A stretch of 64,000 nucleotides of DNA from Endozoicomonas euniceicola (GTDB lineage: Bacteria > Pseudomonadota > Gammaproteobacteria > Pseudomonadales > Endozoicomonadaceae), in NCBI RefSeq assembly GCF_025562755.1, contig NZ_CP103300.1, positions 1,116,001-1,180,000 of the forward strand, given 5' to 3'. Below are positions 56,863-64,000 of this stretch, piece by piece; position 1 is the stretch's first letter, and every line of letters starts with the position of its first letter. Position numbers and translations under genes: made by a program. The notes under the pieces were generated by a model that was not told the origin of the DNA, ran no database searches, and worked only from the letters and a program-made list of their open reading frames with translations.

Positions 56863-57777
56863 ATGACTCGACTCGATATCACTCTGAAAAACTGCTGCCT
56901 CCTGGTTTGTCTGATGTTTACTACGGGGACAGAAGCTTTTTATCCCGACCGGACTTTTGCCCTCGGTCAGTGGGACGACAAGCTGTGCATGGTGGATATT
57001 TCCGGCAACCAGTCAACACTGGTCTGTTACCATTCGGAGCTGTTTAAAAAGGCGGCGTCAGGAGCAAGGCTTCCAGATCATTCACAGTTTCTTAGCGGGT
57101 GCCCGAGACGCTGGATAGAAAGGGAAAACTGCACCATTATCAGAATTGAAAAACCAATACTACTCAACGCAAGAGAACGCCTGCAAAAGATTTTTTACAC
57201 GGCATACACCTCTTTTCGCAACGAGATTAACTATTTTTTCCATAACTCGCTGGATGATCTGGTAGAGGATGCTATCACTATCGGCCTTCCCCTTATTGCA
57301 GGTTACGGCATCTACGTCTGGTGGGGTAAGAGCTTTCTACATGCTGCCTTGCTGTTTGAAGTGGCAAATTCCTTTCTGAGCATTCAGGGGCTGGGAGATA
57401 ACGCAGGCGACCTCGTTGAACATTACCAAAGCAGAGAGTACCAGAACAGTGAATATCAGTCTGAAGGTGAGTCAGAGTATTCTATACGCGGGATTATCAG
57501 CAACAAAGTTGAAGACCATACCAAAGTAATCAGCTACATCGTCACTTATAAGTCGACGATTATCATTCAGTATCTTGAAAACACTTACAGGCAGACACCT
57601 CCCGATATAACCGATGGATCAGGAACTCATCTCGGTACCCAAGCCGTATTGCTGTTGATAAAAGCGGGCGTTTTTGCCTATAACACCTTGCAGGTAGCAG
57701 AGCATTACAGCTGGATAAACGAGATATCGGATGCGCTTGCTGACATGCTGACGGAAATGCTGTTTAGCGAACCATAG
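56863..57777 (+). CDS. Exported or membrane hypothetical protein
   Basis: A 304-aa protein with a signal peptide (CCLLVCLMFTTGTEA) and a cysteine-containing N-terminal half (KLCMVDISGNQSTLVCYH, SGCPRRWIERENCTI). A hydrophobic stretch (ITIGLPLIAGYGIYVWWG) may cross the membrane, and a further one (QAVLLLIKAGVFAYNTLQV) lies near the C-terminus. Family not recognised. It diverges from the VWA operon with only 74 bases between start codons, so the two are probably co-regulated. No strong ribosome site, only GGAAAATGG near the ATG. Confidence 0.6.
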   Translation: MTRLDITLKNCCLLVCLMFTTGTEAFYPDRTFALGQWDDKLCMVDISGNQSTLVCYHSELFKKAASGARLPDHSQFLSGCPRRWIERENCTIIRIEKPILLNARERLQKIFYTAYTSFRNEINYFFHNSLDDLVEDAITIGLPLIAGYGIYVWWGKSFLHAALLFEVANSFLSIQGLGDNAGDLVEHYQSREYQNSEYQSEGESEYSIRGIISNKVEDHTKVISYIVTYKSTIIIQYLENTYRQTPPDITDGSGTHLGTQAVLLLIKAGVFAYNTLQVAEHYSWINEISDALADMLTEMLFSEP

Positions 57778-57848
57778 CTTTTTCAACCCTTCCCGCATAG
57801 AATGCCTGCCTCTCAAATTTCCCCATGATTTTTCTCGAGGACCCGCCC

Positions 57849-59180
57849 TTGATTTTCTCCGAACTGGCACTGCATGAACGCCTGCAAAAGGCTCTGGACC
57901 AACAACAATTCACTCAGGCAACGCCCGTTCAGGAAGCCACGATTCCTGAGGTACTAAAGGGTAAGGACCTGATCGTCAACGCAAAGACCGGCAGTGGTAA
58001 AACGGCCGCTTTCCTGTTACCCATGCTGCATCATATGCAGAATAACCCGGCTCCCCGTTCCAGCACACGGGGGCTGATTCTGGTACCCACCCGGGAGCTG
58101 GCACGTCAGGTTCTGACAGAGTGTGAAAAGCTGGCGAGCTTTACCTGGCTGAAAGCAGGCCTTATTACCGGTGGTGACGACTTCCGCCATCAGGTTAACA
58201 CCCTGCGTAAGAACCCGGAAATCCTGATTGCCACCCCGGGCCGCCTGCTGGAACACATGGACAACAGCAACACCGATTTCAGTGATCTGGAATACCTGGT
58301 ACTGGATGAAGCCGACCGTATGCTCGACTTTGGCTTCAGCCCCGATATGCTGAAAATTGCTGACGAATGTCGCGAAGAACGCCAGACCCTGCTGTTCTCA
58401 GCCACCATGAAACAGAAAGGCATGGGCGAACTGATCCGGTTTGTCCTGAAAAATCCTGAAACCATTACTCTGAGTACTGCCCGGGACAAGCATGAAAACA
58501 TTCACCAGCAGATTATGTTGTCTGATGACAACCCGCACAAAGAGCGTTTGCTGAGCTGGCTGTTGAAGCACGAAACCTTTGACAAGGCGCTGGTCTTTTC
58601 CAATACCCGTGATAATGCCGAGCATCTGTTTAATCTGCTGGAAAGACAGGGGTTGCAGGTGGGCGTGTTACACGGCGATATGGATCACAAACACCGGAAA
58701 CAGATTATGAACCGGCTCCAGGATGGTCAGATCAATATACTGGTCGCCACAGACGTGGCCGCCAGGGGTCTGGACATTAAAGGCGTGCAACTGGTTATCA
58801 ATTTCGATATGGCCCGAAGCGGTGACGATTATGTGCATCGAATTGGTCGTACCGGACGTGCCGGTGAAAAAGGGCTGGCTATTGCCCTGATCGGCCCTAA
58901 TGAATGGAACCTGATGTCCAGCATTGAGCGCTACCTGAAGACCCGTTTCGAAAAACGCTCCATTAAAGAGCTGCGCGGTTCATGGAAAGGGCCGAAAAAG
59001 GTTAAGGCTTCCGGTAAAGCAGCCGGGTCAAAAAAGAAAAAGATCAATAAAAAAGAGGCTGACAAGACCAAGGCTCGTCATCGTGTGAAGAAAAACATCG
59101 GTAAACGACGCAAGCCTCCTGAAACCTCCAGCACTGCCGTCGACGCAGGCTTTGAGCCACTGCGCCGCAAGAAAAGCTGA
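57849..59180 (+). CDS. srmB: DEAD-box ATP-dependent RNA helicase, SrmB type
   Basis: RNA helicase linked to ribosome assembly. Core motifs appear in order: Q motif (FTQATPVQEATIPEVL), I (NAKTGSGKTAAF), Ia (LVPTRELARQ), II (VLDEADRMLDFG), III (FSATM), IV-VI (ALVFSNTRDNAEHL, VLHGDMDHKHRKQI, ATDVAARGLD, YVHRIGRTGRAGEKG). The C-terminal tail is strongly basic (KKKKINKKEADKTKARHRVK), as in SrmB. I favour the TTG at 57849 with GAGGA eight bases upstream (protein LIFSELALHERLQ); the ATG at 57825 has no ribosome site. A strong terminator-like hairpin follows. Confidence 0.88.
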   Translation: MIFSELALHERLQKALDQQQFTQATPVQEATIPEVLKGKDLIVNAKTGSGKTAAFLLPMLHHMQNNPAPRSSTRGLILVPTRELARQVLTECEKLASFTWLKAGLITGGDDFRHQVNTLRKNPEILIATPGRLLEHMDNSNTDFSDLEYLVLDEADRMLDFGFSPDMLKIADECREERQTLLFSATMKQKGMGELIRFVLKNPETITLSTARDKHENIHQQIMLSDDNPHKERLLSWLLKHETFDKALVFSNTRDNAEHLFNLLERQGLQVGVLHGDMDHKHRKQIMNRLQDGQINILVATDVAARGLDIKGVQLVINFDMARSGDDYVHRIGRTGRAGEKGLAIALIGPNEWNLMSSIERYLKTRFEKRSIKELRGSWKGPKKVKASGKAAGSKKKKINKKEADKTKARHRVKKNIGKRRKPPETSSTAVDAGFEPLRRKKS

Positions 59181-59187
59181 TACCTGA

Positions 59188-59218
59188 TGCCATCCCTGCG
59201 AACCCCGCAGGGATGGCA
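59188..59218. terminator. Hairpin between convergent srmB and MATE genes
   Basis: A perfect 13-bp stem TGCCATCCCTGCG/CGCAGGGATGGCA with an AACCC loop. It starts 7 bases after the srmB stop and 18 bases from the end of the MATE gene. It has no T-run and could serve both directions. Confidence 0.6.
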
Positions 59219-59235
59219 ACATGCTGGCATTCCAG

Positions 59236-60606
59236 TCAGGTAGACAGGATAACTGAGGACTCAGCCGCATTCCCGCACAGCTTGCTCCAAAAGCGCTTGA
59301 GACAATAGACGCTGATCACGGCTGTGATCATTTCTGCCATTATCAGGTTGTACCAGATTGCATCCGTCGAAAATAACGCAGGCAACAGAAACAGCCCTGC
59401 CAGTGGTAAAGCCAGAGCCCGCGACAGGGAGATCAGGGTTGAATAAGCGGCTTTAGCAACGGACTGATACAGGGTCACCGTCATCAGACTGACAGCCAGT
59501 GGCACAAACGCCAACGCATACAGCCGTAATGCATGTGCACCAAGTGACAGCAACTCGATGGGCGGCTTATCAACAAACAATCCGACTATCGGTTCGGCTA
59601 ATATCATCACGGCCAGTGATAAAGCAAAGGCTATCACTGTAGCCAGCCCAAACCCTCGCTTAATAATTTCCTGAACTCTGTGACTGAACCCGGCGCCGTG
59701 GTTGAAACTGATAATCGGCTGGGCTGCTTGCCCGACACCATAGATAAGAAGAATAACCGACCATGTGCAATTAACCGCAATGGTAAACACAGAAACAAAC
59801 AGGTTGCCACCCAGGTCCAGCATCACCCAGTTGGAAACCATAATAACAATGCCAACCGCTGACTCCATAACAAACGTCGGCACACCGTTCCTGAACAGCA
59901 GTTTTACACTGTCCCACTCCGGCAGCACCAGTTTAAGCTGCAATTCCCGGTTTGGACGACGGAAGTGTAATAACAAGGTTCCCAACGCGACCAGCTGGGC
60001 AAGGCCTGTAGCCAGGGCAGCCCCTTTCATGCCCCAGCCAAACGGGAACAGAAACAACCAGTCCAGAAAAACATTGGTACAGGCGCTGCCCATCATCGCC
60101 ATCATGACCAGTTTGGGGTTGCCATCATTACGAACAAAGCTGGACATGGCCCAACCCACACCGTAGGGAACAGCAAACATTGTCAGTGTCCCCAGGTAGT
60201 CACTGACCAGTGGCAGAAGTTCTTCGTTGGCACCAAAAAGGAAGGCGATACTGTTCAGATTCAGTAAGGTAAAAATCGTCAACAGCGCCATGATGATTGC
60301 GGTCAATGAGAACGCCTGCTGAAACATTTTCAGACCTTCTTCTTTACGACCTTCACCAAAGCGAATAGCCATCAGTGCCGAGCCACCCACACCAATCGCC
60401 ATAGCGACCGCAAACATAAAGGTAAAGTAAGGTATTGCGATATTAATCGCAGCCAGGCCGGCGGAACCCTCGCTCTGGCCAATAAAAATCAGGTCTGCAA
60501 TCACGTAAACAGACTTGACTATCATGCCCATAATCGCAGGCAACAAATAATGCCGGAAGCAGGCCGATACGGAGTCGGTACCTAAATTGACAACTGTGCT
60601 ACTCAC
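59236..60606 (-). CDS. MATE-family multidrug/sodium antiporter
   Basis: A 456-aa inner-membrane transporter with about twelve membrane helices, pumping drugs or metabolites out against sodium or protons. Typical blocks are LPAIMGMIVKSVYVIADLIF, FAVPYGVGWAMSSFVRNDGN, GMKGAALATGLAQLVALGTL and GVGQAAQPIISFNHGAGFSH. It lies after srmB on the opposite strand. Substrate unknown; DinF/NorM-like. Start ATG is not preceded by a strong ribosome site. It appears intact. Confidence 0.92.
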   Translation of the reverse strand: MSSTVVNLGTDSVSACFRHYLLPAIMGMIVKSVYVIADLIFIGQSEGSAGLAAINIAIPYFTFMFAVAMAIGVGGSALMAIRFGEGRKEEGLKMFQQAFSLTAIIMALLTIFTLLNLNSIAFLFGANEELLPLVSDYLGTLTMFAVPYGVGWAMSSFVRNDGNPKLVMMAMMGSACTNVFLDWLFLFPFGWGMKGAALATGLAQLVALGTLLLHFRRPNRELQLKLVLPEWDSVKLLFRNGVPTFVMESAVGIVIMVSNWVMLDLGGNLFVSVFTIAVNCTWSVILLIYGVGQAAQPIISFNHGAGFSHRVQEIIKRGFGLATVIAFALSLAVMILAEPIVGLFVDKPPIELLSLGAHALRLYALAFVPLAVSLMTVTLYQSVAKAAYSTLISLSRALALPLAGLFLLPALFSTDAIWYNLIMAEMITAVISVYCLKRFWSKLCGNAAESSVILST

Positions 60607-60835
60607 GCTTGATTACCGAAAAAAACAGGTTAATAGATATGAGGATTGTGAAGACCCCTGCAACAACAGACAATGAGTAGTACTACCGCACAACAACCGG
60701 TGATTATACGTAACCCCGCTTTTTGTGATCATTTTTTAGCTAACTATTTTTCACCCGACCCGAGCCTGATTATCACCACGCTCACCACAGGCAATGGTAA
60801 ACTAGGGATAAATCTTTGTTACTGGATATAGACCA

Positions 60836-61240
60836 ATGGAAGACGTCATTGAAGAACTTCGGGAAAATGCGCAACAGGTAGCCATTCCGCTGGATCTTCC
60901 CAATGAAGACGACCTGATAGAAATAGAGGAACAAATTCTGCTGCCCATACCTTACGAATTTCGTGAGTTCCTGTTGCAGGTAAGCGATGTCGTCTATGGT
61001 TCCATGGAGCCAGTCACCATTGCCGACTCCCACTCTCACACTTATCTGCCTGAAGTCACCGCAACGGCCTGGGATCTGGGTGTTCCCAGGGACCTGATCC
61101 CGATCTGCGAATACAATGGCGATTACTACTGCGTTTCCGCGGAAGGTGAAGTCGGTCTCTGGTCAAACGGTGAACTGCAGGAAGAAGAAACGTGGCCGAC
61201 TGTCTGGCACTGGGCTAAGGATGTCTGGTTGCAGAGTTAA
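60836..61240 (+). CDS. SMI1/KNR4 (SUKH) family protein
   Basis: A 134-aa cytosolic protein of the SMI1/KNR4 superfamily: an N-terminal acidic helix pair (LPNEDDLIEIEEQILLPIPY then EFREFLLQVSD) and the DLIPICEYNGDYYCVSAEGE core with the closing WPTVWHWAKDVW. SUKH proteins often act as immunity proteins against contact-dependent toxins, but this subfamily also has lone chromosomal members without toxin neighbours, and no toxin is found here. The start has no strong ribosome site. Confidence 0.8.
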   Translation: MEDVIEELRENAQQVAIPLDLPNEDDLIEIEEQILLPIPYEFREFLLQVSDVVYGSMEPVTIADSHSHTYLPEVTATAWDLGVPRDLIPICEYNGDYYCVSAEGEVGLWSNGELQEEETWPTVWHWAKDVWLQS

Positions 61241-61286
61241 CTGAGGGAGCTGACCCATACCCTTCCATAGCAAAAGGGAACGGCTG

Positions 61287-62558
61287 TTACATAACTATCC
61301 CTTTTGCTGCGCTGCCTGACTCCGTCCTGACTAAAAGGTCAGATAATCGTTTTCTCGCTTCACTCACGGTTAACCGTTGTTCTTCATTCTCCCTGAGCAA
61401 TTCAACCGTAATACTCATAAATTCAGGGTCAGGCTCATGGTGACGCTGTGCACGAATCATTTGAACTAAAACTTTCTTTTTATCCTGGTCATTTAGTTTG
61501 GCAAAATTCATCGTATTTTCTTCCAGCTTCTTATAACTCATTTTATTGAGTCTGTTTTTTCTAGGATCGAACTTTTGGGAAGCGTTGTCATATTGACTGG
61601 GAGCCATCCCGATCATACAGTCCATTAAAACGCAGCCAAGCCCCCAGGCATCGCAAGGGTAACCGTAAGATTTTGAGCGATCGTTAACCCGGCTCCATAC
61701 TTCGGGAGGAAAAAAATAGTTCGTTCCGACAAAGGAATTAGTTCTTTCGTTTTTTATCTTTTTTAAACACCCGTAGTCAATGAGCTTGACTGGACTGTCA
61801 TCGTTTTCAAGGTTAACTATAATATTTTCAGTTTTAACATCCCGGTGAACGATGCCTTCTTCGTGCAATCCCTCAATTGCTTCAGCAACACCACTGGCAA
61901 TTCGTAGAAGTCTGTTTTTTTCAAACAACGAGTGTTCACCTATCAGTCCAAACAATTCTTCTCCCGGTGCAATATCGTATACAGCAGCCGCAATGTAGTA
62001 GTCACTTTTAACAGCCTCCGTTAATGTATCTCTACTTTTTATAACCGCATAGGTATTGGAGTCATTTTTTTTCAACAAAAAGGCATGAACTGATACAAGG
62101 TTAGGGTGCGTTCCGAAATCGAGCGCACAAATTTCCCCTTTTTCAAAGTGCTGCCTTTCACTTGAATCTTTTTGTTTCTTAAAAATTTTGACCGCCTGAC
62201 CTTTATCATGACTGTCATACCATTTTTCAACCGATGCATAGCCACCTTTGCCAAGCGGTTTTTCGTTTCTAAAAATTAAACCGTATGTTTTTAAAGCTTC
62301 CCTTACATTAACAGCCTCAAAAGGATGAAATCCTTCCACAGCAACAGCAACCTGCCGGGTATTGAGAGGGGTAGCTGATGAAGACTTCCCATCACCTGAG
62401 CCTTCCTCACCTTTTTCTGCACCCGCTGACGGGGTACAGGTAACGTCAAACTGTTTAAAACTGGATTCCAGATCAGCCACTTTGGCTGGTAAGGGGGCAT
62501 TTTTTTCTTCACTACCGACCGGTGCAGTTGTAAAACCAGTTACTGTATCCATAAGCAT
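61287..62558 (-). CDS. Eukaryote-like Ser/Thr protein kinase
   Basis: A 423-aa soluble protein. Residues about 98-400 form a Hanks-type kinase: glycine loop LGKGGYASVEKW (103-109), Lys124 in AVKIFKK, catalytic loop IVHRDVKTENIIVN (238-251), metal motif DYG (261-263) instead of DFG, activation segment ending SFVGTNYFFPPEVW (APE equivalent PPE), and the CDAWGLGCVLMDCMIG helix. All catalytic residues are in place. The first 97 residues are disordered and Ser/Glu-rich. No membrane segment or PASTA sensor as in ordinary bacterial kinases, which favours a translocated effector. It is downstream of a coiled-coil gene in the same operon (37-base gap). Confidence 0.88.
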   Translation of the reverse strand: MLMDTVTGFTTAPVGSEEKNAPLPAKVADLESSFKQFDVTCTPSAGAEKGEEGSGDGKSSSATPLNTRQVAVAVEGFHPFEAVNVREALKTYGLIFRNEKPLGKGGYASVEKWYDSHDKGQAVKIFKKQKDSSERQHFEKGEICALDFGTHPNLVSVHAFLLKKNDSNTYAVIKSRDTLTEAVKSDYYIAAAVYDIAPGEELFGLIGEHSLFEKNRLLRIASGVAEAIEGLHEEGIVHRDVKTENIIVNLENDDSPVKLIDYGCLKKIKNERTNSFVGTNYFFPPEVWSRVNDRSKSYGYPCDAWGLGCVLMDCMIGMAPSQYDNASQKFDPRKNRLNKMSYKKLEENTMNFAKLNDQDKKKVLVQMIRAQRHHEPDPEFMSITVELLRENEEQRLTVSEARKRLSDLLVRTESGSAAKGIVM

Positions 62559-62595
62559 ATTCCGTCCATGTTATCAGGCTAAAATATTTGCACAT

Positions 62596-63981
62596 TTATT
62601 TTTCAGATTCAGAAAGCAATTCGTCCAAAGCTTTTAGTGCGTCGTCATTAGTGAAGGCATCGTTACCCTCCCCCCCTGGTAGAGGTTGGTCCTGTGGTAA
62701 GAATGTTGAACGCTCCTGCATTCCAGACTTCAGCTCATTTAAACGCTGATCCACCTTAGTAAGAGCCTCTATCGAGCATTCCGCTTGCTCCAACTTATTC
62801 GAGATACGCAGATTATCCTGGCGAATCCGCTGAAGCTCGATTTGTAAATCTGCGTTGTATTTTTCGCTATCTTTAAGTTTTCTCTCAAAATCGTTGACTT
62901 CCGTTAGTAACTCTATCGTGACGGCATTTAACTCATCTTCCAGATCAGCATCAAACTCTTGTTTGATTTTTTCCTTTATCTCTCTGACTTTATTGTCCAG
63001 CTCTGTAAATCGCTTACAGACTGTTTCAGCACGCTCAACGACAGGTGTAAAGCTTTTAATTAACTGATCCAGCCCAGTAGTCAATCGACTAATTTGTTCA
63101 CCCTGTTCAGCTTGCTCATTTTCGTAGTATTGTGTCAGGTTCTGTTCCTTTAATAATTTTCCTCTCATTTCTGCAAGTTTGCCTTCGATATCGAACCTGC
63201 TACTTTCAAGATCAGAAATTTCCGCTTTATATTTTTCCAGTTTTAGTTGTTGATCATTCTCCCTAACCGTTTGTTCATTCTGACACTCTCTGGCCTCCTT
63301 TAATTGTTTACCTAATTCAGTATTTCTCTCTGTTAGTTTCTTAATTTCATTGACATGTGAAGCAATATTTCTATCTGACTTCATTTTTTCATCTTTAAGT
63401 TTTTGTTCTAAATCTTTAACCTTTTCTTGCAAATGGCTTGCACTTTTTGTTGGTTCCTTAATTCTTTTACGCTTGGCTTTCGTTGATTCAGGCTCATGAT
63501 CAGTCTCCAGCGAGCGTTTTCTGGCTGGCTCTATCTGTTCTTTCAGCTGGTCATAAGCGATCTGCCTGACGAGATGCACTTTACTATTTGCTTCATCAAT
63601 CATCCTGGAAGCCTTTTCTGTATCGCCTGCAGCAAGATATAATCGTATCGCTTCGAGATGAGAACTGCTTTCTTTTTCAATCTTAGGGTGGTTCCGCAAG
63701 CATTGAGTAGCCCTTTCAGCATCCCCCTCCTTCAAGTAGCACCAGCCCTTGAGTATATCCACGACACGTTGTTCATATGGCGGCAATTCGCCTGACCCCT
63801 TCAAATGCTCCCGCGCTGTTTGAAATTCCCCCTTATCAATAGCGGCTGTTGCAGCCTGCCAGCCATCTTGCAACAGTATGCTGCAATATTTGGCAAGGTA
63901 CTTTGAAATCGTCTCTTTCCATACCTGTTTTTCGTCTGAAAAAGAGAGTTCTCTGATTACTTCATCGGCGAAATCACGCAT
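62596..63981 (-). CDS. TPR-like plus long coiled-coil protein, possibly continuing past the window
   Basis: At least 461 aa. The first 140 residues are helix pairs resembling tetratricopeptide repeats (AATAAIDKGEFQTAREHLKG, VDILKGWCYLKEGDAERATQ). Residues about 175-430 are a long coiled coil (KVKDLEQKLKDEKM, EIKKLTERNTELGKQLKEAR). Two basic clusters (PARKRS, KAKRKRIKEP) look like nuclear-localisation signals. The frame stays open to the window edge without a stop, so the ATG at 63981 may be internal and the protein longer. It precedes the kinase by 37 bases and may be its partner or substrate. No known family; AT-rich compared with metG. Confidence 0.7.
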   Translation of the reverse strand: MRDFADEVIRELSFSDEKQVWKETISKYLAKYCSILLQDGWQAATAAIDKGEFQTAREHLKGSGELPPYEQRVVDILKGWCYLKEGDAERATQCLRNHPKIEKESSSHLEAIRLYLAAGDTEKASRMIDEANSKVHLVRQIAYDQLKEQIEPARKRSLETDHEPESTKAKRKRIKEPTKSASHLQEKVKDLEQKLKDEKMKSDRNIASHVNEIKKLTERNTELGKQLKEARECQNEQTVRENDQQLKLEKYKAEISDLESSRFDIEGKLAEMRGKLLKEQNLTQYYENEQAEQGEQISRLTTGLDQLIKSFTPVVERAETVCKRFTELDNKVREIKEKIKQEFDADLEDELNAVTIELLTEVNDFERKLKDSEKYNADLQIELQRIRQDNLRISNKLEQAECSIEALTKVDQRLNELKSGMQERSTFLPQDQPLPGGEGNDAFTNDDALKALDELLSESEK

Positions 63982-64000
63982 CGCTTTCTGACGAGGTAGT

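Noticed and set aside
60836..61240. SUKH immunity gene of a contact-dependent toxin system
   Set aside because: No toxin, secretion or polymorphic-toxin gene lies nearby; lone chromosomal members of this family are common.
1..64000. rRNA or tRNA genes and a replication origin
   Set aside because: I looked for tRNA cloverleaf ends, rRNA core segments and clustered DnaA boxes and recognised none.

Overview
The window looks like a chromosome segment of a host-associated marine gammaproteobacterium of the Oceanospirillales/Hahellales type. Endozoicomonas or a close relative is my best guess. The reasons are ordinary gammaproteobacterial core genes (metG, dapD, nfi, cpxR/cpxA, rluE, efpL/yeiP, yihD, yjaG, srmB, nhaD, mrp/apbC) mixed with many exported, repeat-rich or eukaryote-like proteins (ankyrin, PP2C phosphatase, Ser/Thr kinase, GT25-GT34 double glycosyltransferase, mucin-like stalk protein, VWA protein). 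The genus is inferred from style; no rRNA or tRNA gene is present to confirm it.

Layout. 0-0.6 kb: IS200/IS605-type transposase with hairpin ends. 0.7-3.4 kb: yihD, an NTF2/SnoaL-like protein and a membrane-anchored unknown. 3.7-8.3 kb: acetoacetyl-CoA synthetase, a hemerythrin protein with an FNR/ANR-like box upstream, elaA, and alanine dehydrogenase with a clear terminator. 8.5-13.7 kb: small conserved proteins (DUF3301, EfpL, YjaG, DUF2788) and a two-gene unit of a DUF1521-like, filament-like protein and a small basic helical partner. 14-19.8 kb: DASS anion transporter, rluE-vanZ pair, and a 965-aa exported double glycosyltransferase. 20-28.6 kb: cpxR-cpxA-nfi-DUF1439 lipoprotein on the minus strand, diverging from an RND efflux pair. 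28.7-35.9 kb: small exported proteins, NhaD, YbaK-like deacylase, pentapeptide/K+-channel protein, yffB-dapD, OmpA-like lipoprotein. 36-40.1 kb: acidic-repeat membrane protein, CBS protein, dCMP deaminase, flavodoxin-fold oxidoreductase, Mrp. 40.4-50.8 kb: accessory block with mucin-like protein, ankyrin protein, DnaT/P-type primosome pair, PP2C phosphatase, XRE regulator and a broken Panacea-domain gene. 50.9-64 kb: metG, a three-gene exported VWA/nucleotidyltransferase/unknown operon, srmB, MATE transporter, SMI1/KNR4 protein, and a kinase plus coiled-coil protein operon running off the right edge.

The most unusual signal is a family of small repeats of about 120-170 bp placed just after gene ends (20.2, 29.4, 34.8-35.1 kb). 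Each has imperfect ~27-bp terminal inverted repeats and two opposed arms of TTGGCTG-type heptamers around a conserved centre, so the element folds into a long hairpin whose arm length varies by heptamer number. One copy truncates a BrnT-type toxin remnant, two lie in tandem after dapD with the outer one including the dapD stop codon, and a pure heptamer array lies at 3.4 kb.

Other candidates for follow-up are the DUF1521-like/helical pair, the phosphatase and kinase as possible host-directed effectors, the ankyrin gene lying between direct repeats that carry a scrap of the neighbouring primosome gene, and a 9-G tract forming the ribosome binding site of an exported protein (possible translational phase variation).
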